This document shows, in pieces, positions 1 to 5,039 of a DNA stretch of 5,039 bases. Location: positions 1 through 5,039 of the forward strand of contig DBBA01000212.1 of NCBI GenBank assembly GCA_002291955.1, read 5' to 3'. The position numbers and the translations under genes are program-made. Under the pieces are notes generated by a model. The model ran no database searches and was not told the origin of the DNA. It saw nothing but the letters and a program-made list of their open reading frames with translations. The DNA comes from Rhodobacteraceae bacterium UBA996. Lineage in GTDB: Bacteria > Pseudomonadota > Alphaproteobacteria > Rhodobacterales > Rhodobacteraceae. Within the stretch, counting starts at the first letter, position 1. Every line of letters starts with the position of its first letter.

Positions 1-11
1 CGGCCTTCACC

Positions 12-17
12 GGAGGG
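12..17 (+). promoter_or_regulatory. Shine-Dalgarno GGAGGG for the GTG start at nt 25
   Basis: GGAGGG is followed by a 7-nt spacer and then GTG. This is the only reason to accept a start directly before the SPGPNN motif. Since the family normally has more protein upstream, the match could also be chance inside a longer or damaged coding region. Confidence 0.45.
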
Positions 18-24
18 ATACGCC

Positions 25-564
25 GTGTCACCGGGGCCGAACAACCTGATGCTGATGGCGTCGGGCGCGAACTTTGGCTTGCGGCGGACGGTGCCGCACA
101 TGCTGGGCGTCGCGCTGGGGTTTGTCGCGATGACCGCGGCGGTGGGACTGGGGGTGATGGCGCTGTTCGACCGGCTGCCCTGGCTGGAACCGGCGCTGAT
201 GGTGGCGTCTGTCGCGTATCTTCTTTGGCTGGCGTGGAAATTCGCCCATGCCGCGGCGCCGGAAGGCCGGGCGGCGGGGGCGCGGCCGCTGACGTTCCTG
301 CAGGCGGCGGGGTTCCAGTGGCTGAACCCCAAGGCCTGGGCGATGGCGCTGACGGCGATCGCGCTCTATGCGCCCGAGCGTGACCTGTCCGCGGTGCTGG
401 CGGTGGCGGTGCTGTTCGGCGCGGTGAACCTGCCGTCGGTCGGCCTGTGGGCGGCGGCGGGCACGCAGCTGCGGCGCTGGCTGTCCAGCCCCGCGCGGCT
501 GCGGGCGTTCAACTGGACCTGTGCCGCCGGGCTGGTGCTGTCGATGCTGCCGTTTCTGGTGTGA
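25..564 (+). CDS. LysE/RhtB-family amino-acid exporter, N-terminally short
   Basis: This is a small inner-membrane permease of the LysE/RhtB family, whose characterised members export amino acids or related metabolites; the substrate here cannot be read from sequence. The visible signatures are SPGPNN at residues 2-7, the following LMLMASGANFG, and the loop QWLNPKAW at 98-105. Hydrophobic segments lie near residues 25-48, 56-73, 105-116, 121-145 and 164-179. Family members are about 200 residues and carry some 15-20 residues of helix 1 before SPGPNN; here only a GTG-encoded Met precedes it. The GTG at nt 25 was chosen because GGAGGG (12-17) lies 7 nt upstream. The frame is also open to the window edge, but the eight extra residues (RPSPEGYA) are not helix-like. 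The gene may therefore start at GTG with a truncated helix 1, or be a 5'-frameshifted gene beginning outside the window. Family assignment is secure; the start and functionality are not. Confidence 0.85.
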   Translation: MSPGPNNLMLMASGANFGLRRTVPHMLGVALGFVAMTAAVGLGVMALFDRLPWLEPALMVASVAYLLWLAWKFAHAAAPEGRAAGARPLTFLQAAGFQWLNPKAWAMALTAIALYAPERDLSAVLAVAVLFGAVNLPSVGLWAAAGTQLRRWLSSPARLRAFNWTCAAGLVLSMLPFLV

Positions 565-1543
565 CAGACCGGTGCCCGCCCAGCATCCGGGCCACCAGCG
601 CAGCACCCTCGGCCCGGCGCAGGACCGGGCGGGCGGTCTGGCCATGGCGGATGCCGGTGTTGGATAGGGCGGACCCGTCGAGGCGAGACAGCGCTACAGC
701 GCCCAGAAATAGACTTTCGAGCCTAAGGCCCGACGAGAAGAGAACCTCGTGTCGATCACAAAGTAGGTGAACGTAATCTTGGATTGGCCGCGGGTCAAGG
801 GCGGCCAGTCCGGCATCGACAAGTGCAACTGCTGGCAGCAGCACCTCAGGCGAGGCAAACCAGAGTTCGGCGAGGGGTGAAGCGACAAGCACGCGGTGCT
901 GCTGTGAGATTCGCACATCGTGTGTCGCAGAAAGCAGGCCTCGCGAGATGCGGACTGCTGCCCCTGATCCGGTGCCCGGGACCTTAAACCTGTCGACTGC
1001 GCGCAAGGGAACTGCCCAGGAGTCAAGAGTCAGGACGTTATCGCCCGCTCGCAAGTCTTCGACCTCTACTGGTCCACGCGGTGTATCGATTTGGGTTCCG
1101 GCACAAAAACAAACTTGGCTATAAGTGCTCGATGCGTCCTGATCGGAAGTAAAGAATCCTGGTTGTCGGCCCCCATCGCGGACCGCGGTGCCCCAATTGT
1201 CGACATCAACACCCGGCGTCCACGCAATATCGAAGGGGCGGCCCTGCGGATCAATCCCGCGGAAGACGACCACAGGAACACTTCCCGGCACTGCGTCGGA
1301 TCGTAGTATGGTTGTCTTCGTCTCGAACGGGACGCCATCGAAGTTCATGCGCAGCACATACGTCTCGCCAACTTCGAAGCGGTAGGGTCTCGGATCGTCG
1401 GGGTCGCTTTGGATCACAAGATCGGTGATCCGGTCCTGGCGATCCCTGCCTTCGCTGAAGCGGCTGACGCCCTGGCCACTGTCGACATCGCTGCCAATTG
1501 CAAATGTGAAGTTTCGGTCGTCAACCTTGATCGGGTCGCTCAA
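509..1543 (-). CDS. Hint (Hedgehog/intein, Hint_2-type) domain protein with unassigned N-terminal domain
   Basis: This 344-residue protein has a C-terminal Hint domain, the fold of inteins and Hedgehog proteins that can make a thioester at its first Cys. The domain starts near residue 145 with CFCAGTQIDTP, then VEDLRAGDNVLTLD (161-174), block B SQQHRVLV (213-220, His216), YVHLLCDRHEVLF (257-269, His259 and His265) and LESLFLG (275-281). These are the conserved positions of the Hint_2 family common in Rhodobacterales. Residues 1-144 form a separate, acidic, probably beta-rich region with no domain I recognise and no signal peptide or membrane helix; it ends in GFFTSDQDASSTYSQV, a usual lead-in to such Hint domains. 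The TTG start at 1543 is supported by GGAGG 5 nt upstream and a 4-nt TTGA overlap with the preceding Hint-like gene. Base composition is much lower in GC than its neighbours except for the last ~55 codons. The 3' end overlaps the convergent exporter gene by 56 nt. The biological role is unknown. Confidence 0.85.
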   Translation of the reverse strand: MSDPIKVDDRNFTFAIGSDVDSGQGVSRFSEGRDRQDRITDLVIQSDPDDPRPYRFEVGETYVLRMNFDGVPFETKTTILRSDAVPGSVPVVVFRGIDPQGRPFDIAWTPGVDVDNWGTAVRDGGRQPGFFTSDQDASSTYSQVCFCAGTQIDTPRGPVEVEDLRAGDNVLTLDSWAVPLRAVDRFKVPGTGSGAAVRISRGLLSATHDVRISQQHRVLVASPLAELWFASPEVLLPAVALVDAGLAALDPRPIQDYVHLLCDRHEVLFSSGLRLESLFLGAVALSRLDGSALSNTGIRHGQTARPVLRRAEGAALVARMLGGHRSVTPETAASTAPARRHRSS

Positions 1544-1548
1544 GATGA
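690..1548. other. Lower-GC island inside the larger Hint gene
   Basis: Hand counts of 60-nt lines give 50% GC at 721-780, 47% at 1081-1140, 60% at 1141-1200, 57% at 1321-1380 and 53% at 1501-1560. Just outside, 601-660 is 78% and 1561-1620 is 72%. The right edge falls almost exactly at the start codon of the Hint gene; the left edge falls within it, near codon 285. No terminal repeats, transposase or target-site duplication were seen at either edge. The pattern suggests acquisition or recombination of the gene's coding core rather than insertion of a mobile element. Confidence 0.65.
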
Positions 1549-2127
1549 CCTCCAGACGCGCCCGCGGCGTTCCGACGCCCGGATCAGCCGCAGGAGCATC
1601 ACCGCTTCCTCCATCGCCAGAACGCGGCGCGGGGCGGGACCGTGGCCCGGCTGGCCCGGGGGCGGCACCGCCGATTCGGTGGCGCGGCCCGCGGCCAGGA
1701 TCAGGCCCGGCCGGTCGAGCACCGGCTGCACGAAGCCCGCATCGCGCGACGGGCAGACCGTGCCGTCGCCCAGGCGGACGAAGGCGAGGGCGGGCACCAT
1801 CACCTCGACCTCGCCGAACCAGAGCTCGGCAAAGGGCGAGGCGACGAGGAAGCGTTGCCGGGCGGGCACGGTGAGGGGCGGCATCCCCGGCATCGCGGGC
1901 AGGGTGACGGCCGCGAATTCGCCCATCTGCGGCAGGCCCGACCGCAGGACCGCGACCACGGGTGCCGCCCCCCCGCAGGCCAGCGCGACCGACACGCCCG
2001 GCGCAAGATCGCGCGCGGGCAACGAACGGCCACCCTCCAGCGCCACGGGGGCGGCGGGGTCGATCCCGGTGAAGGGGCGGGTGTCGGGCAGGTCGGCGAT
2101 GGGGTCGGCGAGATGGGTCAGCGGCAT
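1540..2127 (-). CDS. Short degenerate Hint-like protein, paralogue of the downstream Hint gene
   Basis: This 195-residue protein aligns by eye along the Hint part of the gene downstream. RFLVASPFAELWF (92-104) matches RVLVASPLAELWF there at 11 of 13 positions, LPARDLAPGVSV (36-47) matches VEVEDLRAGDNV, and VLDRPGLILAAGRATES (136-152) matches LCDRHEVLFSSGLRLES. Every catalytic-type residue is changed: no Cys at the domain start (RPFTGIDP instead of CFCAGTQIDTP), Arg91 for the block B His, Pro140 for the His of DRHE, and Gln134 for the His of YVHL. It also lacks the N-terminal ~140-residue domain. It therefore probably keeps the fold without self-processing activity; this is inference. The ATG start has AGGAG (2136-2140) 8 nt upstream. 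GC is host-like. Its stop overlaps the next gene's start as TTGA, and it begins 75 nt downstream of the helicase gene. Its function is unknown; it may be annotated elsewhere simply as a Hint-domain or hypothetical protein. Confidence 0.78.
   Translation of the reverse strand: MPLTHLADPIADLPDTRPFTGIDPAAPVALEGGRSLPARDLAPGVSVALACGGAAPVVAVLRSGLPQMGEFAAVTLPAMPGMPPLTVPARQRFLVASPFAELWFGEVEVMVPALAFVRLGDGTVCPSRDAGFVQPVLDRPGLILAAGRATESAVPPPGQPGHGPAPRRVLAMEEAVMLLRLIRASERRGRVWRSS
1549..1553 (-). promoter_or_regulatory. Shine-Dalgarno GGAGG deciding the TTG start of the larger Hint gene
   Basis: On the minus strand GGAGG is followed by TCATC and TTG. It lies inside the last codons of the upstream Hint-like gene, whose stop shares TTGA with this start, which favours coupled or re-initiating translation. 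The next in-frame candidate, a GTG about 42 codons in, would delete part of the conserved-looking N-terminal region. Confidence 0.6.
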
Positions 2128-2135
2128 GGCGGGGT

Positions 2136-2140
2136 CTCCT
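2136..2140 (-). promoter_or_regulatory. Shine-Dalgarno AGGAG of the degenerate Hint-like gene
   Basis: On the minus strand AGGAG is followed by an 8-nt spacer and ATG. It supports an independent translation start for this gene rather than read-through from the helicase gene. No convincing -35/-10 pair was found in the 75-nt gap, so transcription may come from the helicase operon or from an unrecognised promoter. Confidence 0.55.
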
Positions 2141-2202
2141 GTCCCCGGCAGCCTGCCAGCCCTTGGTTAACGGACTGCCAACCGCGCCCGGGAAACCCGC
2201 CG

Positions 2203-4590
2203 TCAGAACGGAATCGAGTCGTCCGACAGCCCGGCCTCGGTCGCGGCGGTGACGAAACGGGCGACGACCTTCTTCTCGCCTGCCTTGTCGAAGGCGATGT
2301 CGAGCTTGTCGCCCTCGACCTCCGTCACGGTGCCGTAGCCGAACTTGACGTGAAACACCCGGTCGCCGGGACCGTGGGCAGGGATCGCGGTCGCGTCGAT
2401 GGTGATGTGGCGCGCCTCGGCCGGGGAGGCCATGCCGCGGGTCCCGGCCCGGTCCTGCATCCGCTTCCAGCCGGGCGAGTTGTAGACGTCGGCCCGCGCC
2501 ACGCGATCCTCGAAGCTGGCGGCAGGCGCGGCCGCGCCGAAGCCGCCGCCGTGCAGGCCGGGGGGCGTCAGGATATCGACGTGGTCGCCGGGGAGTTCGT
2601 CGATGAAGCGACTGGGGAGCTGGCTTTGCCATTGGCCATAGACGCGGCGGTTGGACGCGAAGGAGATGGTGCACACCTCCTCGGCCCGGGTGATGCCGAC
2701 ATAGGCGAGGCGGCGTTCCTCCTCGAGCCCCTTGAGCCCGCTTTCGTCCATCGACCGCTGGCTGGGGAACAGGCCGTCTTCCCAGCCGGGGAGGAACACG
2801 GCCGGAAACTCCAGCCCCTTGGCGGCGTGGAGCGTCATGATCGTGACCTTGGCGCCCTGGTCGGACTGGTCGTTGTCCATGACGAGGGCGACGTGTTCGA
2901 GGAAGCCTTGCAGGTTCTCGAACCCTTCCAGCGCGCGGATCAGTTCCTTGAGGTTTTCCAGCCGACCGGGGGCCTCGGGCGTCTTGTCGTTTTGCCACAT
3001 CGCGGTGTAGCCGGAGTCCTCCAGGATCGTCTCGGCCAGTTCGATGTGGTTGTGGTCTTTCGCCTGTGTTGTCTGATGCCAGCGGTCGAAGGCATCGACG
3101 AGCGAGAGGATTTCGGACTTGGCCTTTCCCGACAATTCGCCGTTGCGGGCGGCGAGGCGGGCCGCGTCCATCAGGCCCATGCCGCGCGAACGCGCCAGGC
3201 GCTGGATGCCCGCCAGCGCCTTGTCGCCCACGCCGCGCTTGGGGGTGTTGATGATGCGTTCGAAGGCGAGGTCGTCATCGGGGCTGACGGCGGCGCGGAA
3301 GTACGCCAGCGCGTCGCGGATTTCCTGGCGTTCGTAGAAGCGCGGGCCGCCGACCACGCGGTAGGGCAGGCCGATGGTCAGGAAGCGGTCCTCGAACGCG
3401 CGCATCTGGTGGGCGGCGCGGACGAGGATGGCGCATTGGTCCAGCGGCATGGGTCGGATGCCGCGGGTGCCGTGGCCGAGCGCCTCCAGTTCCTCGCCGA
3501 CCCAGCGGGCTTCCTCGTCGCCGTCCCAGTGGCCGATGAGGCGGACCTTGTGGCCGTCGTTCGCCTCGGTCCAGAGGGTCTTGCCCAGGCGCCCGGCGTT
3601 GGCGGCGATCAGGCCCGAGGCGGTCGCGAGGATATGGGGGGTGGAGCGGTAGTTCTGTTCCAGACGGATGACGGTTGCGCCCGGAAAGTCCTTTTCGAAC
3701 CGCAGGATGTTGCCGACCTCGGCCCCGCGCCAGCCATAGATCGACTGGTCGTCGTCGCCCACGCAGCAGATGTTGCGGTGGGTGGCGAGAATGCGCAGCC
3801 AGAGGTACTGGGCCACGTTCGTGTCCTGGTATTCGTCCACCAGGATGTAGCGGAACCAGCGGGTGTATTGCGCCAGCACATCCGGGTGCGCCTGGAAGAT
3901 GGTGACCATGTGCAGGAGCAGGTCGCCGAAATCAACGGCGTTGAGCGTGCGGAGCCGGTCCTGATAGGCCGCGTAGATTTCCGTGCCGCGGTGGTTGAAG
4001 GCGGCGGCATCCGCGGCGGGGACCTTTTCGGGGGTCAGGGCGCGGTTCTTCCAGCCGTCGATCAGGCCCGCCATCATCCGGGCGGGCCAGCGCTTTTCGT
4101 CAATGTTTTCGGCGACGATCAGCTGCTTGAGGAGCCGGATCTGGTCGTCGGTGTCGAGGATGGTGAAGTTCGACTTGAGGCCCGCGAGTTCCGCGTGGCG
4201 GCGCAGAAGCTTCGTGCCGATGGCGTGGAAGGTGCCGAGCCACGGCATCCCTTCGACCGTCTGGCCCATCAGGCGGGCGACGCGGTCCTTCATCTCGCGC
4301 GCGGCCTTGTTGGTGAAGGTGACGGCGAGGATCTCGTTGGGCCTTGCGGCGCCGGTGGTGAGCAGGTGCGCGATGCGGGCGGTCAGGGCCTTGGTCTTGC
4401 CGGTGCCGGCGCCTGCCAGCATCAGGACCGGACCGTCAGTCGCAAGGACCGCGGCGCGCTGGGCGGGGTTCAGGTCGTCGAGGTACGGCGTGGCACGCGC
4501 GGCCATGGCACGCGACGACAGCGACCCGCCCGCGGGGACGGGCGCCGCGGCGGCGGCCTCGAACGCATCGCTGTCGTCCCATCCGTTCAT
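2203..4590 (-). CDS. uvrD: ATP-dependent 3'-5' DNA helicase UvrD/PcrA
   Basis: This is a complete 795-residue superfamily 1A helicase. In this family UvrD/PcrA unwinds DNA in nucleotide-excision and mismatch repair and strips proteins from DNA; it acts in the cytoplasm on the chromosome. Motifs appear in order: Q motif LNPAQRAAV (40-48), Walker A AGAGTGKT (59-66), Ia TFTNKAAREM (91-100), Ic GTFHAIG (119-125), Walker B VDEYQD (251-256), III VGDDDQSIYGWRGA (277-290), IV EQNYRST (311-317), V TIMTLHAAKGLEF (583-595) and VI EERRLAYVGITRAEE (624-638). The C-terminus (about 741-781, GDRVFHVKFGYGTVTEVEGD) is the Tudor-like fold that in PcrA/UvrD contacts RNA polymerase. Length slightly exceeds the ~720 residues of the best-known members, mainly through an Ala-rich N-terminal extension of about 38 residues and a linker before the tail. 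The ATG at 4590 has no clear Shine-Dalgarno. No key residue is missing. pcrA is an equally valid name. Confidence 0.97.
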   Translation of the reverse strand: MNGWDDSDAFEAAAAAPVPAGGSLSSRAMAARATPYLDDLNPAQRAAVLATDGPVLMLAGAGTGKTKALTARIAHLLTTGAARPNEILAVTFTNKAAREMKDRVARLMGQTVEGMPWLGTFHAIGTKLLRRHAELAGLKSNFTILDTDDQIRLLKQLIVAENIDEKRWPARMMAGLIDGWKNRALTPEKVPAADAAAFNHRGTEIYAAYQDRLRTLNAVDFGDLLLHMVTIFQAHPDVLAQYTRWFRYILVDEYQDTNVAQYLWLRILATHRNICCVGDDDQSIYGWRGAEVGNILRFEKDFPGATVIRLEQNYRSTPHILATASGLIAANAGRLGKTLWTEANDGHKVRLIGHWDGDEEARWVGEELEALGHGTRGIRPMPLDQCAILVRAAHQMRAFEDRFLTIGLPYRVVGGPRFYERQEIRDALAYFRAAVSPDDDLAFERIINTPKRGVGDKALAGIQRLARSRGMGLMDAARLAARNGELSGKAKSEILSLVDAFDRWHQTTQAKDHNHIELAETILEDSGYTAMWQNDKTPEAPGRLENLKELIRALEGFENLQGFLEHVALVMDNDQSDQGAKVTIMTLHAAKGLEFPAVFLPGWEDGLFPSQRSMDESGLKGLEEERRLAYVGITRAEEVCTISFASNRRVYGQWQSQLPSRFIDELPGDHVDILTPPGLHGGGFGAAAPAASFEDRVARADVYNSPGWKRMQDRAGTRGMASPAEARHITIDATAIPAHGPGDRVFHVKFGYGTVTEVEGDKLDIAFDKAGEKKVVARFVTAATEAGLSDDSIPF

Positions 4591-4625
4591 GGGGCGCAGG
4601 ATAGCGGATCGCGCCGGAAAGGGAA

Positions 4626-4652
4626 GGGCGCGTTCATGGTCCGTTCGCGCCC
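4626..4652 (-). terminator. GC-rich inverted repeat between the sseB-like gene and uvrD
   Basis: A perfect 7-bp inverted repeat, GGGCGCG and CGCGCCC, is separated by 13 nt and begins one base after the TAA of the sseB-like gene. On the minus strand it is followed by the pyrimidine-rich TTCCCTTTCC, not a true T run. It could be a weak intrinsic terminator, an attenuator ahead of uvrD, an mRNA-stabilising hairpin, or chance in very GC-rich DNA. Confidence 0.3.
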
Positions 4653-4653
4653 G

Positions 4654-5039
4654 TTACCGAAGCCGCGGCGGGCGGGCCGGATCGGACCCCGGTGCCGTGA
4701 CGGGGTCGGGTGCCAGCGGTTCGGGCAGGTCGAAGCGCAGGCCCACGCGGGACAGGCGTGCGGCGATGGGATCGGAGGTGTCGAAGAAGCCCACATCGAG
4801 CGTCGCGGCGTCGAGCCCGGAGAAGGCGAGTGCTTCCGCCACGGCCTGCGCCAGCGCGCCCTCGGCCCCCGGGGCGGCGCCGAGGATGGCGAGCAGGTGT
4901 CCGGATGCGCCGGTATCGTAGCGGACCCCGGCGAGGTAGGCCATGCGCGCAAGCCCGGCTCCTTGAGCGAGTTTTCCGTCGAGCGACAGGATCAGCCGTT
5001 CGGGCAGGGCGCCGGGTGGGGTCAGGTCCTGCGGGCGGG
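4654..5039 (-). CDS. SseB-family protein, C-terminal part (5' end outside window)
   Basis: The frame is open from the right edge of the window to a TAA at 4654-4656, giving 127 readable residues with no start needed inside. It resembles the C-terminal half of the SseB-family proteins of Rhodobacterales: PGALPERLILSLDGKLA, then LARMAYLAGVRY, GHLLAILGAAPGAEGALAQA, ALAFSGL, LDVGFF and VGLRFDLPEP, ending in a Pro-rich tail. A Met in LARMAYLAG could be mistaken for a start at 4944, but the conserved-looking helix before it continues to the edge, so that Met is internal. SseB is named for enhanced serine sensitivity in Escherichia coli; its molecular role is poorly defined and none can be read here. 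No signal peptide or membrane segment is visible in this part. It lies 63 nt upstream of uvrD on the same strand and could be co-transcribed with it. The family call is from pattern memory and is moderately sure. Confidence 0.7.
   Translation of the reverse strand, partial: RPQDLTPPGALPERLILSLDGKLAQGAGLARMAYLAGVRYDTGASGHLLAILGAAPGAEGALAQAVAEALAFSGLDAATLDVGFFDTSDPIAARLSRVGLRFDLPEPLAPDPVTAPGSDPARPPRLR

Noticed and set aside
1066..1338. Small open frames of about 65-150 residues on both strands inside the larger Hint gene.
   Set aside because: They overlap the well-supported Hint coding frame, show no family motifs and have no convincing ribosome-binding site.
690..1548. The lower-GC block as an insertion sequence, integron cassette or other mobile element.
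   Set aside because: No transposase or integrase, terminal inverted repeats or flanking duplications are visible, and the block is coding in frame with the Hint protein throughout.
2189..2199. CGGG-TTT-CCCG hairpin just after the helicase stop as an intrinsic terminator.
   Set aside because: The stem is only 4 bp with a 3-nt loop and no following T run, which is too weak to call in this composition.
509..2998. A single 829-residue minus-strand open frame that seems to fuse a long N-terminal region to the Hint protein.
   Set aside because: Everything upstream of nt 1543 in this frame is Arg/Pro/Gly-rich shadow sequence antiparallel in frame to the helicase and the short Hint-like gene. Recognisable protein begins only at the TTG, so no fusion is real.
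3983..4921. A 312-residue plus-strand open frame across the helicase 5' end and the sseB-like gene.
   Set aside because: Its translation is low-complexity Ser/Arg/Ala-rich and lies antisense to strongly conserved helicase motifs. Such frames are common by chance in DNA of this GC content.
4654..4944. A stand-alone 96-residue protein starting at the Met of MAYLAG.
   Set aside because: The same frame remains open and SseB-like for another ~31 codons to the window edge, so this Met is internal to a gene whose start lies outside.
4587..4952. A 121-residue minus-strand open frame overlapping the sseB-like gene.
   Set aside because: It is a Pro/Arg/Ser-rich alternative frame of the SseB-like coding sequence, with no recognisable motif.

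Overview
The window comes from a high-GC alphaproteobacterium, most likely a member of the Rhodobacteraceae/Roseobacteraceae (Rhodobacterales). Three things point that way: third positions are strongly G/C-rich outside one island, the UvrD/PcrA helicase has the alphaproteobacterial look of its motif III (CCVGDDDQSIYGWRGA), and Hint_2-type Hint proteins, which are common in this group, sit next to a LysE-type exporter and an SseB-family protein. No organism can be named from the sequence alone.

Layout. Nt 1-564 (+) hold a LysE/RhtB-family exporter that lacks most of its first membrane helix. Everything else is on the minus strand. In transcription order from the right edge it is: the C-terminal half of an SseB-like protein (4654 to beyond the window), a complete UvrD/PcrA-type DNA helicase (2203-4590), a short degenerate Hint-like protein (1540-2127), and a larger Hint protein with intact-looking active-site residues (509-1543). 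The last gene runs convergently 56 nt into the end of the exporter gene. All gaps are short (63 nt and 75 nt), so there is no long gene-free stretch. No RNA gene, CRISPR array, insertion sequence or attachment site was recognised.

How the genes relate. The sseB-like gene and uvrD are co-directional housekeeping-type genes separated by a small GC-rich inverted repeat. The two Hint genes are clear paralogues placed head to tail. The upstream one has lost the residues that make a Hint domain catalytic. The downstream one keeps them, and its start appears to be a TTG overlapping the upstream stop as TTGA, just after a GGAGG, which suggests translational coupling.

The most unusual feature is the downstream Hint gene. 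About 860 nt of it (roughly 690-1548) are at about 47-60% GC by hand count, while the flanking DNA is above 70%, and its last ~55 codons return to host-like composition. This looks like a mosaic or imported gene segment placed next to a native degenerate copy. The pair, a dead-looking Hint paralogue coupled to a live-looking Hint protein with an unassigned N-terminal domain, is the best candidate here for something undescribed.
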